Part shown: positions 41,864-49,490 of the stretch, piece after piece
Position numbering within the stretch: position 1 is the first letter of the stretch
Layout: the number at the start of each line of letters is the position of its first letter
Source of the DNA: a virus
Direction: 5' to 3' (one strand)
DNA: 64,000 nucleotides
IMG/VR virus record: IMGVR_UViG_3300028837_001424
Location: 48,592 to 112,591 of that record
The notes under the pieces: generated by a model
Seen by the model: only the letters and a program-made list of their open reading frames with translations
Database searches by the model: none
Told to the model about the DNA's origin: nothing
Made by a program: the position numbers and the translations under genes

Positions 41864-43210
41864 TCAATCTCCTTCTGATTGAACATCCCTTAGTGCCGGA
41901 ATGCGTTTGCCCTCAATTAATTCAGGAACGCATATGATCACGCATTTTTCTTCATCCTGTTCGCCAATGCCAGCCATCGATGCCGTCTTAATCATGTCCT
42001 TTGTTGGCTTGTATAGGCAGGCCAACACTCCTCGTTGCGCCCTCTCTTTGGTGACAGTGCCGATCAGATCTCTTACATGTGCGAGGTGATTGCGCCCGCC
42101 TTTGACCGAGATAATTGTTTTGTAAACCTCACCGTCTTTAAGAACGTCCACCAACACACCATCAATACCGCTATCCTTGCCTTTCTTAGCAGTCTTTTGT
42201 TTGACCTTATTTACCTCAAGAACATTCAATACCCATGCTTGGAACTGGAATTTATCTCGCATAGCCAATGCTTCTGCTTGCTTGAAGGTGTGAGGTTCGC
42301 CACTAATTTCTACTTCAAACCCAGCCTCTTGTAATCGTCGCTCAGCTATGTCGATCGCCATGAAGGTAAGATCACATCCTATGCCGACACGCCCTAGTTT
42401 GGCAGCTACCACCACTGTAGTACCAGATCCGCAGAATGGATCGAATACTACATCGCCTGGATTGCTTGAAGCTTTGATAATGCGCTCTAGAAGTCGCTGA
42501 GGCTTCTGGGTTTGGTAACCTGTGTATTCGATTGATGAGCGTGGGGCAATCCCAATACCTGTCCACCAATCCTCGGGAATCTTACCTTTGACAATGTACT
42601 TTGGGTCATCTATATTAGATTTGCCGCCCTTGAACCCGCCGGCGTGTGGTCCACCATCAGCATGAGGTATCCTAACTTCGTCTTTATTAAACGTCCAGGC
42701 TTTACCAATTGAATACCAGAGAATATTGTCATGTTTACGATTAAACTGGCGCATACCTGGAGAACCTGGACCTGTGTACGCCCATATTACCTCATTGCGG
42801 AAGTTGTCAGCACCAAATATTGCATCCATTAACGATCGCAAGTGATGTACTGCAAACTTGTCACAATGTAAGTAGATGCTCCCAGTCTCTTTCAATAGCC
42901 TTCGACATTCAATTAACCTCTCGGCCATAAAGTAAAGATAGGAGAGCATCCCACAACTACCAATGATCTTGAGCATACCTTCGGTCCATTTGGAGATAGA
43001 GTTTCCGCGCTTCACTAAGCGCTCGTAAAGCCTCATATCACTAGAGTCCCACGACCAGGTATCATCAAAGGCTTTTGCTTGTCCATTGGCCACTATAACG
43101 TTGTATACCTTTTTTGAGTTGAATGGGGGGTCTAGGTAGATGAGATCAACGCTTTCATCTGCCATGTCTTGCATAAAGGTTAGGTTATCTCCAAAGTGCA
43201 AGCGATGCAT
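41864..43210 (-). CDS. DNA methyltransferase fused to a PD-(D/E)xK-like domain
   Basis: Start at ATG 43210 (GGGGATCAAT upstream); 448 residues. LIYLDPPFN is motif IV near 30 and VVFDPFCGSGTT motif I near 263, the order of beta-class N6-adenine/N4-cytosine enzymes. Beyond residue 330, FQAWVLNVLE, DSGIDGVLVDV and TIISVKGG give a possible nuclease D...xxK core, with a transcription-like HVRDLIGTVTKERA end. It may be a restriction-modification fusion. Confidence 0.8.
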   Translation of the reverse strand: MHRLHFGDNLTFMQDMADESVDLIYLDPPFNSKKVYNVIVANGQAKAFDDTWSWDSSDMRLYERLVKRGNSISKWTEGMLKIIGSCGMLSYLYFMAERLIECRRLLKETGSIYLHCDKFAVHHLRSLMDAIFGADNFRNEVIWAYTGPGSPGMRQFNRKHDNILWYSIGKAWTFNKDEVRIPHADGGPHAGGFKGGKSNIDDPKYIVKGKIPEDWWTGIGIAPRSSIEYTGYQTQKPQRLLERIIKASSNPGDVVFDPFCGSGTTVVVAAKLGRVGIGCDLTFMAIDIAERRLQEAGFEVEISGEPHTFKQAEALAMRDKFQFQAWVLNVLEVNKVKQKTAKKGKDSGIDGVLVDVLKDGEVYKTIISVKGGRNHLAHVRDLIGTVTKERAQRGVLACLYKPTKDMIKTASMAGIGEQDEEKCVIICVPELIEGKRIPALRDVQSEGD

Positions 43211-43229
43211 ATTGATCCCCAAAGTTATT

Positions 43230-43577
43230 TTAATTCCAAGTGAGATAGATTGATCTAATACCAAGAACAAAATTTATTATTCCTAATAGGTTAAAGATAA
43301 GCCCTATAAGGCTGGGTTCCCAAACGTGCCAAGTTAGAAGCATTGCCGGTCCAGTATATGCATTTGGTGGCTTAAACTTACTTTTGGTTGTTTGATCTTT
43401 CCACACACCAATACTAAACAGAATCGCACCCGCAGAAAGTGTCTGTAACTGAGAATTTGAAACACCCTTAGTTTCAATACAGAGCGAGGTGATAAACACA
43501 ACAACTCCTGTATAAAAAATCGCTTTATACCATTTGTCAATAGCCATTGCCTTAAAAAAGTCAGTCATTATATTCAT
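43230..43577 (-). CDS. Membrane protein
   Basis: 115 residues with three hydrophobic spans (about 20-35, 45-60 and 88-105). It lies between the methyltransferase and the lipoprotein genes, with GAGGGTCA before the start. Role unknown; an exclusion or envelope function is possible. Confidence 0.55.
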   Translation of the reverse strand: MNIMTDFFKAMAIDKWYKAIFYTGVVVFITSLCIETKGVSNSQLQTLSAGAILFSIGVWKDQTTKSKFKPPNAYTGPAMLLTWHVWEPSLIGLIFNLLGIINFVLGIRSIYLTWN

Positions 43578-43600
43578 TGACCCTCATTTTTGTTCCAATA

Positions 43601-43630
43601 GGCCTAGCGGGGTTCGACGCCCGCTAGGCC
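43601..43630 (-). terminator. Hairpin after the lipoprotein gene
   Basis: GGCCTAGCGGG (43601-43611) pairs perfectly with CCCGCTAGGCC (43620-43630) around an eight-base loop. It follows the lipoprotein gene on the minus strand. No T-run is present. Confidence 0.6.
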
Positions 43631-43654
43631 CAAGTCATTCATTCGTAGATTTTT

Positions 43655-44995
43655 CTACTGACCACCGACTGGTTGAGGTGGATCAGGTCTCTCAACCCCG
43701 TGGCACTTATCAAACGATTCTTGGTCACGCTGGCCTCGTAGGTGTCTTGCCCACAAGCACTTGAGGACGCAAATAGGCTGTCGGTAATAACCGTACCGAT
43801 CGCAAGCCCAGTAACCATATTCGGTTCCATCGTCATAGACCATGCCACCGCAAGGCTGATTGTCTGCGACCCACTCCACAACTCCCGCACCACAAATGGC
43901 TGGTTGCCGTTCGACAGATACTCCGCTTTCGGTCAAGACCATACAGTAGGGGAGCCATCCTTCGGGCGGGCTGTAGCTAATGAGAAGTTGCAACGGACAC
44001 ACTGGCTTAGGATAGGTACACGATCCGTCATCAAGCTCTGCAGCCGGATTGTAATTCATGGCTTCGGGATCTGTACAGCCATAAATGGCGGCTCTCTCTT
44101 CGGTTTCGATTTGTTGATCGCATTCGTGTTCTGGATCACGACTGTCGAAGTATTCAATGAGGCGGTGTCTGAACCATATGCCGTCTTCCAGATACCAGTC
44201 AGCCCACTCTCCAATGATCTTGTTGGTAACGGAACAAACTTGATAATATTCACAGCTACCATCGTCATATTCGGCGTCAGGGTTGTAATTCTCGGCATCT
44301 TCGTCCGTGCAGCCACCAATGGCATCCTTATACTCTGTTTCAGTGCGAGTAGAGCATATGTGTTCAGTATTTTGGGCGTCATAGATGGTTACTGTTCTTG
44401 AACGCACCCACTCATCTCCTACTAGCGCCCACTCTGACCAATTGCCATAGACAGGATCGGTTTGCTCATCGCACACCTGATAGTATTCACAGGAGCCATC
44501 ATCATATTCGGCTTCGGGATTGTAGTTTTCAGCCACGGGATCAGTACACCCCTGGGTGGCATCCCGATATTCGTATTCCATATCGCTTGAGCACGCATGC
44601 TGCTGATTGCGCACGTCGTAGAATGTGACAGAACGCGAGCGCTCCCATGTATCGCTTACCAGAACCCAATCAGACCATGCACCAAAGACAGGGCCGATCT
44701 GCTCGCTACATACTTCGTAATAGATGCACGAGCCGTCATCCACGGTGGCATCTGGATTGAAGTTTTCGGCGGCGGGGTCGGTGCAACCGGGAACGGATGG
44801 ACACCATGAATGACCATAGAAACGAGATTCAAACATTCCAGGATCATCGGTGCTTTGAACGACGCCGTCTTTGGTATAGTAGTAAAGCCCATCCTGCTCA
44901 CAATAACCGAGCACTTCGTAATTGTGTCCGCCGTACTCACAACCAGTTAATAGTAGACCGATTATGAGCATGAAAAAAATCAGCCATCTTTTCAT
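43655..44995 (-). CDS. Lipoprotein with GCTDxxAxNYNP repeats
   Basis: 446 residues. The signal ends in LLLTGC, making Cys19 the lipid site. Four GCTDPxAxNYNPxAxxDDGSC units follow, each ended by a paired Cys, and alternate with WxDWxLVxDxWxRSR modules of about 60 residues. The last third is unique. Such repeats are known in secreted bacterial surface proteins and may bind calcium. A phage lipoprotein could block superinfection (inference). Confidence 0.75.
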   Translation of the reverse strand: MKRWLIFFMLIIGLLLTGCEYGGHNYEVLGYCEQDGLYYYTKDGVVQSTDDPGMFESRFYGHSWCPSVPGCTDPAAENFNPDATVDDGSCIYYEVCSEQIGPVFGAWSDWVLVSDTWERSRSVTFYDVRNQQHACSSDMEYEYRDATQGCTDPVAENYNPEAEYDDGSCEYYQVCDEQTDPVYGNWSEWALVGDEWVRSRTVTIYDAQNTEHICSTRTETEYKDAIGGCTDEDAENYNPDAEYDDGSCEYYQVCSVTNKIIGEWADWYLEDGIWFRHRLIEYFDSRDPEHECDQQIETEERAAIYGCTDPEAMNYNPAAELDDGSCTYPKPVCPLQLLISYSPPEGWLPYCMVLTESGVSVERQPAICGAGVVEWVADNQPCGGMVYDDGTEYGYWACDRYGYYRQPICVLKCLWARHLRGQRDQESFDKCHGVERPDPPQPVGGQ

Positions 44996-45024
44996 CGTTA
45001 TGACCCTCCTTTTAGGTCAACCAA

Positions 45025-45053
45025 ATTATACCCGCACGGGCATATATGGTCAA
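45025..45053 (-). promoter_or_regulatory. Sigma-70 promoter with shared operator
   Basis: Minus strand: TTGACC (45048-45053), 17 bp, TATAAT (45025-45030), GGG before the -10. The operator copy is at 45049-45069. It drives the lipoprotein gene, whose start follows AAAGGAGG. Confidence 0.85.
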
Positions 45054-45065
45054 GTTACTTTGGTA

Positions 45066-45158
45066 CTATTTTTTGCTCGTTGAACCAAGCCAACGAACCA
45101 GGTTTACAAAGACTAGTGCAATCACGATCACTAATATGTTAGAGTAATTCAGGGGCAT
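45066..45158 (-). CDS. Small single-span membrane protein (30 residues)
   Basis: ATG 45158 lies inside the 3' end of the Rad52-like gene, with AGAAGGA upstream. The frame codes 30 residues: a polar start, ILVIVIALVFVNLV as one membrane span, and a Lys end. Its stop falls in the operator of the next promoter. Similar tiny membrane genes occur at 56803 and 63138. Confidence 0.45.
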   Translation of the reverse strand: MPLNYSNILVIVIALVFVNLVRWLGSTSKK

Positions 45159-45924
45159 CGTTTTCCTTCTTTTCGCTATCATCGGGTGGTTTTGATGCCT
45201 TCTTTTTATTTAAGAGCAACTGATACATTGCTCGATAGCACTCGACGGTTTTCTCTTCGCATTCTGATTCCTGTAGATTGATCCACGCGTTGGCCTCTTT
45301 TTGGATCATGCCGATCTCGTCAATTGCATAATCGTATACGGATCGTCTCGCCTGAGGCGGAGTAACTTCAGCAGACTTTATATGATCCTCGCCGTTTTCT
45401 GTGGCCTCTGACGACTCTGGTGCTGCGTCTTCTTCAACAGCGCGTTGATCAGCTTTAGGATTTTTTAACCAACCATAGAACTGGCCTTTTGCATTAAGCT
45501 TGCAAGATAATCTTCGAATTGGGTAATCGTATGAATCTCGGCCTATTCCCCATTGGAAACCAGCGCGCTTGAAGCCCTGAGAGACTAGACCCTTCTTGCC
45601 TCCGAAGCCGCTTTCATCTCTTTCCAGTTTCTCTTGACCAGTATCCCACTTCCAGATCCAGTCTTCCGTTTCGGGATTATGAATACCTATCCCTACCATC
45701 AAAATGCCAGCTATTTCCCTCACCCCGCTTTGCCAACTGAGAGGGCCACAAGCAGCGTCTAATCGAGATTGAGTAAACCGGGCGTCGATATGTGGCAGTG
45801 CTATCGCACTGGCTGAACCGTTTGGCAATTTTTGGATCGAACCCTTACGAGCTACAAAGGAAATGTTTCCTGGTGGGGTTGGTGATTGAAGAATTTCAAC
45901 TATTTCTTTAATTGTCCTAGTCAT
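45139..45924 (-). CDS. Rad52/22-like single-strand annealing protein
   Basis: 261 residues from ATG 45924. HIDARFTQSRLDAACGPLSW, WIWKWDTGQ, KGLVSQGFKRAGFQWGIGR are the Rad52/22 (Sak-like) core in order. The rest is acidic and probably flexible. The protein would anneal DNA strands in phage recombination. Zinc-ribbon genes precede it in one transcript. Confidence 0.82.
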   Translation of the reverse strand: MTRTIKEIVEILQSPTPPGNISFVARKGSIQKLPNGSASAIALPHIDARFTQSRLDAACGPLSWQSGVREIAGILMVGIGIHNPETEDWIWKWDTGQEKLERDESGFGGKKGLVSQGFKRAGFQWGIGRDSYDYPIRRLSCKLNAKGQFYGWLKNPKADQRAVEEDAAPESSEATENGEDHIKSAEVTPPQARRSVYDYAIDEIGMIQKEANAWINLQESECEEKTVECYRAMYQLLLNKKKASKPPDDSEKKENDAPELL

Positions 45925-46147
45925 TGTTTGGCTCCTTCGCCTCGTCATTATAACCTATAACTAGCAATCCTTGCTTGAATTGAAGCTCACGAATAATTGG
46001 CAAACAATTGATACATGAGTAGGTGCCCTCGTTAGGCGCACCACCACTGGGGAAGGCCTTACATATTGGGATTGGATAAATGTATGGGCGCATATCACCC
46101 CTTTTCATTGGCGTACCACAGAACGGGCATTCAAGAGTGCTTTTCAT
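45917..46147 (-). CDS. Zinc-ribbon protein
   Basis: 76 residues. CPFCGTPMKRGD and CINC supply four cysteines for a zinc site. It overlaps the next gene's start and follows the 46144 gene by ATGA. Role unknown, perhaps nucleic-acid binding. Confidence 0.55.
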   Translation of the reverse strand: MKSTLECPFCGTPMKRGDMRPYIYPIPICKAFPSGGAPNEGTYSCINCLPIIRELQFKQGLLVIGYNDEAKEPNND

Positions 46148-46365
46148 ATTAGCGTGTCCGCTGCTTTGCGAATTGCCTCCAAATTGTCTGGTACTGGCTT
46201 GCCCCAGCTTGGCGGTATGTTAGGCGGATAGATTGTAATGCCCCAAACTACATATCTTTTACATTCAGGACATTGATGGTATTGTCCTGCTTCTATGTCG
46301 AGCCTTGTTGCTTCAGACCAGTGGAATTTATGGGAACAGTAAGGGCAACTAGGTTTATATTTCAT
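46144..46365 (-). CDS. Zinc-ribbon protein
   Basis: 73 residues with CPYCSHKF and CPECKRY as two CxxC pairs, then a Pro-rich stretch and IRKAADTLI. Coupled to both neighbours by ATGA-type overlaps. Role unknown. Confidence 0.55.
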   Translation of the reverse strand: MKYKPSCPYCSHKFHWSEATRLDIEAGQYHQCPECKRYVVWGITIYPPNIPPSWGKPVPDNLEAIRKAADTLI

Positions 46366-46589
46366 ATTTGATCACTCCTTTCTGCTAACCTGCGCTGTTC
46401 GTTCAGTTCTTGAAGTGTCACAATCTCGCCTTCGTAGCAATCTGCACATTGCTGCTTACCAGGAAAGCCGATGAACCAGTCGTAATATTCGGGGTAATCA
46501 GGATGGCGTTCTTGTTGTAATCTGCCACAATTAATGCAGCGTACCCCAAGCGTGCCATCACTAACAGTTTGTGAAGATTGTTTAGTCAT
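46362..46589 (-). CDS. Zinc-finger protein
   Basis: Start at ATG 46589 with GGAGGT upstream; 75 residues. CINCGRLQ and CADCYEGE form two CxxC pairs. First gene of the transcript from the promoter at 46624-46652. Role unknown. Confidence 0.55.
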   Translation of the reverse strand: MTKQSSQTVSDGTLGVRCINCGRLQQERHPDYPEYYDWFIGFPGKQQCADCYEGEIVTLQELNEQRRLAERSDQI

Positions 46590-46623
46590 ATTACCTCCTT
46601 CACAAGATGGTCGTGTTAGACGT

Positions 46624-46652
46624 ATTATACCATAATAGGAATAGTTAGTCAA
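46624..46652 (-). promoter_or_regulatory. Sigma-70 promoter with shared operator
   Basis: Minus strand: TTGACT (46647-46652), 17 bp, TATAAT (46624-46629), with GG before the -10. The operator copy at 46648-46668 covers the -35. It drives the zinc-ribbon and Rad52-like genes. Confidence 0.88.
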
Positions 46653-46693
46653 GGTACGTTGGTACTATATGAAATGTTAAATCGTCAAAAAAC

Positions 46694-46722
46694 TTGCGCG
46701 ATGTAAAAGCTTGTGCTAATAT
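46694..46722 (+). promoter_or_regulatory. Promoter of the predicted ncRNA
   Basis: TTGCGC (46694-46699), 17 bp, TAATAT (46717-46722). It is divergent from the operator-controlled promoter at 46624-46652. Confidence 0.65.
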
Positions 46723-46728
46723 ATTCTT

Positions 46729-46910
46729 CTAGGGAGAAGTGAGGCGCGGGTGTCCAACGTCAAATCCAAAAATCCAAATCAAAACGGCGGATCAACAATA
46801 GAACGCCTGCGTCGTTTTGAACAAGCGTTTCCTCCAGAAACAAATATGGAATACAATCAATCGGCGACACGTAAAGTGTTTCTCACTTCTCCTATAGAAA
46901 CGGTTTTTTT
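46729..46910 (+). ncRNA. Predicted ~180-nt structured RNA with intrinsic termination
   Basis: The RNA would begin a few bases after the -10 and end in a T-run at 46904-46910. GGAGAAGTGAG (46733-46743) pairs perfectly with CTCACTTCTCC (46882-46892), extended by TTCTA/TAGAA, so the ends close on each other. Inside, GTGTC pairs with GACAC near 46866, and CAAAACG with CGTTTTG form an apical arm. Size and closed-rod shape recall 6S RNA, but no homology is claimed. A 56-codon GTG frame (46750-46920) also fits here. Confidence 0.55.
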
Positions 46911-46913
46911 ATG

Positions 46914-47117
46914 CCAATGATCTTATAATGCCATCAACTGAAAGCAACCCAACGCGGCCAAGCGAAAGATCATTGGTAAGATAGACCTCCTCAGGCAGCC
47001 ATAATGTGATGAAACAATCCAACCCCGCATCGAAGCAAGCAAATAGCTCAGCCTCTCGCATTATGGCTATCCTTCATCCGGTAGATCAGTGATTGCCGCT
47101 CGCTGAAAAACCGGATG
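46914..47117. repeat. Three consecutive inverted repeats before the initiator gene
   Basis: CCAATGATCTT (46914-46924) matches AAGATCATTGG (46966-46976); AGCCATAATG (46997-47006) matches CATTATGGCT (47059-47068); CATCCGGT (47075-47082) matches ACCGGATG (47110-47117). All are perfect, with loops of 41, 52 and 27 bases; the first two loops share a GAAA.CAA.CCAAC.C stretch. They fill the space before the replication initiator-like gene and may be the origin or a structured leader. Confidence 0.6.
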
Positions 47118-47156
47118 CCTGAGGGGGCCTATCTTTTACTTTGCGATGGAGTAAGC

Positions 47157-47960
47157 ATGTCAGACGCATTATCACAACCTGAAAGTTATCGTGATTTTAT
47201 CCGTAGCATTCTGGGTGATCGAGTTGTAGCTTATTATCCTAGTCTTGCCAGACGGTTCGGTGTAAAGAGCGCCATCCTGCTATCGCAGTTATTCCATTAT
47301 GCTAGCCTACAGGAAGATCCCGATGACTGGTTCCATGCAAAGATTACGACTATCCATGATCATACGGGTATGACAAAGAAAGAACAGGTTGGTGCGCGCA
47401 AGGTACTATCCCAGTGGGATGTATTGAAAGTTGAGCGCAGAGGTATGTCACGGAAGAACTGGTACAAGTTAGACCTTGAGGCCCTAGTACTGGCGGTTTC
47501 GGAAGATGCTGTAATGCCAGAACCACCAGAACCAGCACTACCGGAGAGGAACGAACTACCAGAACCAGCACCACCAGTAGTTACCAAAGGGCACCACCGT
47601 AGGTCCCCAAAGAGCACCACTGGTAGTGCCGAAAGGGCACCACGTATTAAAGAGTCTTTTAAAGAGTCTCTTAAAGATAAAGAGGAAGAGATTGGATCTC
47701 TTTCTCAAGACGAATGGGTGCTAGTTTTAATTTATATGAAGCGTCACTATTATCCTCGTCCTTCAAATGACAAAGATTACGACCATTTCTGGGGCGATAC
47801 GGGTTTTGCCGGACGGAAGAATGGTAAATATCAAGTTGTTTGTCGAGACAAGAAACATCGGGATTACCTTGATAGTCATGGCACAAAGATGATTTGTGAA
47901 AATGCGCTACTTAATGTGTTGGGAGAGAAAGTTGAAGTTGAGTTTGTGGTGGAGGGATAG
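47157..47960 (+). CDS. Replication initiator-like protein with winged-helix N-terminus
   Basis: Start ATG 47157 after GATGGAG; 267 residues. ARRFGVKSAILLSQLFHYAS, then TTIHDHTGMTKKEQVGARKVL and ERRGMSRKNWYKL, are typical of phage replication-protein winged helices (DnaD/replisome-organiser N-termini). A Pro/Glu linker joins a C-terminal domain with a DYDHFWGDTGFAGRK segment. Overlaps the methyltransferase by GTG. Confidence 0.65.
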   Translation: MSDALSQPESYRDFIRSILGDRVVAYYPSLARRFGVKSAILLSQLFHYASLQEDPDDWFHAKITTIHDHTGMTKKEQVGARKVLSQWDVLKVERRGMSRKNWYKLDLEALVLAVSEDAVMPEPPEPALPERNELPEPAPPVVTKGHHRRSPKSTTGSAERAPRIKESFKESLKDKEEEIGSLSQDEWVLVLIYMKRHYYPRPSNDKDYDHFWGDTGFAGRKNGKYQVVCRDKKHRDYLDSHGTKMICENALLNVLGEKVEVEFVVEG

Positions 47961-48688
47961 TGAATTTCGGTAGTCTATTCTCTGGAGTTGATGGCCTCGG
48001 ATTAGGACTCGAATGGGCTAGTATGACTTGCGCGTGGCAAGTAGAAATAGATGATTGGCGTCGATGGGTACTTGAAATGCACTGGCCAGACGTGCCGAAA
48101 TATGGAGATGTAAGAAATGTCGGACGACACAACCTTGAGCCAGTTGACCTTATTGCTGGCGGATTCCCTTGCCAACCTTACAGTGTTGCCGGGAAGCGAA
48201 GAGGCGCAGAAGATGACCGCAATCTCTGGCCAGAATTTAGCCGAGTTATTAAAGAGATGCAACCAAGATACGTCCTTGCTGAGAACGTTCCTGGAATCAT
48301 CACCACCTATCTCGACACAGTGCTATCTGACTTGGAAAGTCAGGGCTACACCTGCGGGACGTTTAATATTCCAGCTTGTGCCTTCGGCGCACCACATAGA
48401 CGGTATCGCATCTTCGTTGTGGCCTACTCCGGCAGCAAGAGATGGCTATTTGATAAGCCGGATTTCGATAGCGTCTCGAGCAAAGACGTATGGCGAACGC
48501 ATGAACAGAAGCCAATTAGGGGAAGTATTAGCGGGCGATTACGGTTGGGGCCACCACCCAACGTTCAGCGAGTGGATGATGGGTCTGAGTTTGGGATTCA
48601 CCGACTTAGAGCGTTAGGTGACGCAGTCGTGCCACAAGTAGCCGAATGGATTGGTAGAAGGATAATTGAATTTTCGGAGGGCACATGA
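47960..48688 (+). CDS. DNA cytosine C5 methyltransferase
   Basis: 242 residues from GTG 47960. Motif I NFGSLFSGVDGLGLGLEWA, motif IV GGFPCQPYSVAG with catalytic Cys71, motif VI AENV at 107-110, motif VIII GAPHRRYRIFVV, motif X LGDAVVPQVAEWIG. It has a short target-recognition region. All catalytic blocks are intact, so it should methylate C5 of cytosine and protect phage DNA. A second long reading frame overlaps it (48117-48617). Confidence 0.92.
   Translation: MNFGSLFSGVDGLGLGLEWASMTCAWQVEIDDWRRWVLEMHWPDVPKYGDVRNVGRHNLEPVDLIAGGFPCQPYSVAGKRRGAEDDRNLWPEFSRVIKEMQPRYVLAENVPGIITTYLDTVLSDLESQGYTCGTFNIPACAFGAPHRRYRIFVVAYSGSKRWLFDKPDFDSVSSKDVWRTHEQKPIRGSISGRLRLGPPPNVQRVDDGSEFGIHRLRALGDAVVPQVAEWIGRRIIEFSEGT
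48117..48617 (+). CDS. Overlapping alternative-frame ORF inside the C5 methyltransferase gene
   Basis: 166 codons in another frame of the methyltransferase gene. It reads CYLTWKVRATPAGRLIFQL, LWPTPAARDG, NRSQLGEVLAG and FSEWMMGLSLGFTDLE. From memory these phrases recur in annotated phage and methyltransferase-associated proteins, so the frame may be a true overlapping gene. It could equally arise because conserved methyltransferase codons shift into similar peptides. No ribosome site is clear. Confidence 0.3.
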   Translation: MSDDTTLSQLTLLLADSLANLTVLPGSEEAQKMTAISGQNLAELLKRCNQDTSLLRTFLESSPPISTQCYLTWKVRATPAGRLIFQLVPSAHHIDGIASSLWPTPAARDGYLISRISIASRAKTYGERMNRSQLGEVLAGDYGWGHHPTFSEWMMGLSLGFTDLER

Positions 48689-49365
48689 AACAAAGCAAGA
48701 GTAATTTAGAGAGAGCTTTCGATACCCAGTTCCGTATTCTTGGAGAAGATCTACCGAAGCCAGAAAGCGATTATGTTTTTCATCCAACTCGTAAATGGCG
48801 TCTTGATCGAGCGTGGCCAGATTATAAACTAGCGGTTGAGATCGAGGGCGGTGTTTATGGTAGGCCAGTCAAATGTCACAATTGCGGTGTCCAGGTTAGG
48901 GCTAGAAAAAAGGACGGCTCTGTTGGCAAAGTACTAAGACCTTCTTATGGACATGCCTCATTTGGTCGGTATATGGGCGACAAGGAAAAATATAATACAC
49001 TTGAGTCAATGGGCTGGAATCTTCTGCGCTTTAGCAATGAAGATATATTGGCAACCCCATTCGAGATGGTGGATCTCATAAGAGAGGCACTTCATAGCCG
49101 GCGATATAGAGTAAGCATGATCGAGAAAATAACTAATCGGGAAATGGACGTATTGCGTCTTATAGCTGCAGGATTCAAAACGCCACAAATTGCCAAACGT
49201 CTTGGCGTGAAGCCAAACGCCGTGAGGACTTACGTCGGCGATCTCTGCCAAAAACTGATAGTACCTAATCGCGCAAGTGCTGTAGCTAGAGCGTGCTGTT
49301 GGGGGATTCTTAATCTTGATGAGATACCCTGGCCTGAGGAAGTTCTTGCCATAGATCTAGAATGA
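48685..49365 (+). CDS. PD-(D/E)xK (DUF559/Vsr-like) nuclease fused to LuxR-type HTH
   Basis: 226 residues. WRLDRAWPDYKLAVEIEGG is the nuclease D...ExE core, followed by a CxxC insertion and DKEKYNTLESMGWNLLRF, as in DUF559/Vsr-type domains. From about 148, KITNREMDVLRLIAAGFKTP and IAKRLGVKPNAVRTYVGDL are a LuxR/GerE HTH. Coupled to the methyltransferase gene by ATGA, so it may act on its sites (inference). Confidence 0.75.
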   Translation: MKQSKSNLERAFDTQFRILGEDLPKPESDYVFHPTRKWRLDRAWPDYKLAVEIEGGVYGRPVKCHNCGVQVRARKKDGSVGKVLRPSYGHASFGRYMGDKEKYNTLESMGWNLLRFSNEDILATPFEMVDLIREALHSRRYRVSMIEKITNREMDVLRLIAAGFKTPQIAKRLGVKPNAVRTYVGDLCQKLIVPNRASAVARACCWGILNLDEIPWPEEVLAIDLE

Positions 49366-49375
49366 AAACTCCTAC

Positions 49376-49404
49376 TTGATTGTGACAATAATCTCATATA
49401 TAAT
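49376..49404 (+). promoter_or_regulatory. Promoter of the predicted sRNA
   Basis: TTGATT (49376-49381), 17 bp, TATAAT (49399-49404). It lies between convergent genes and drives no long reading frame. Confidence 0.65.
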
Positions 49405-49410
49405 AGAGAG

Positions 49411-49490
49411 GCAAGGCACGAGTACAATTGCCTTGCCTCCTTCGCACAGCTTCGGCGCTCAACCACCCCTTGCGCCGAAGCTTCTTTAAA
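49411..49490 (+). ncRNA. Predicted small RNA with two perfect hairpins
   Basis: GAGGCAAGGC (49408-49417) pairs with GCCTTGCCTC (49430-49439), and AGCTTCGGCGC (49448-49458) with GCGCCGAAGCT (49472-49482), both perfect, with TTCTTT following. Promoter, two stable stems and absence of a gene suggest an 80-base RNA. The second stem could also be the terminator of the operon ending at 49365. Confidence 0.5.

Noticed and set aside
46750-46920. 56-codon GTG frame over the predicted ncRNA
   Set aside because: Weak ribosome site and the stop lies past the terminator T-run; the RNA model explains more, so it is noted only as an alternative.
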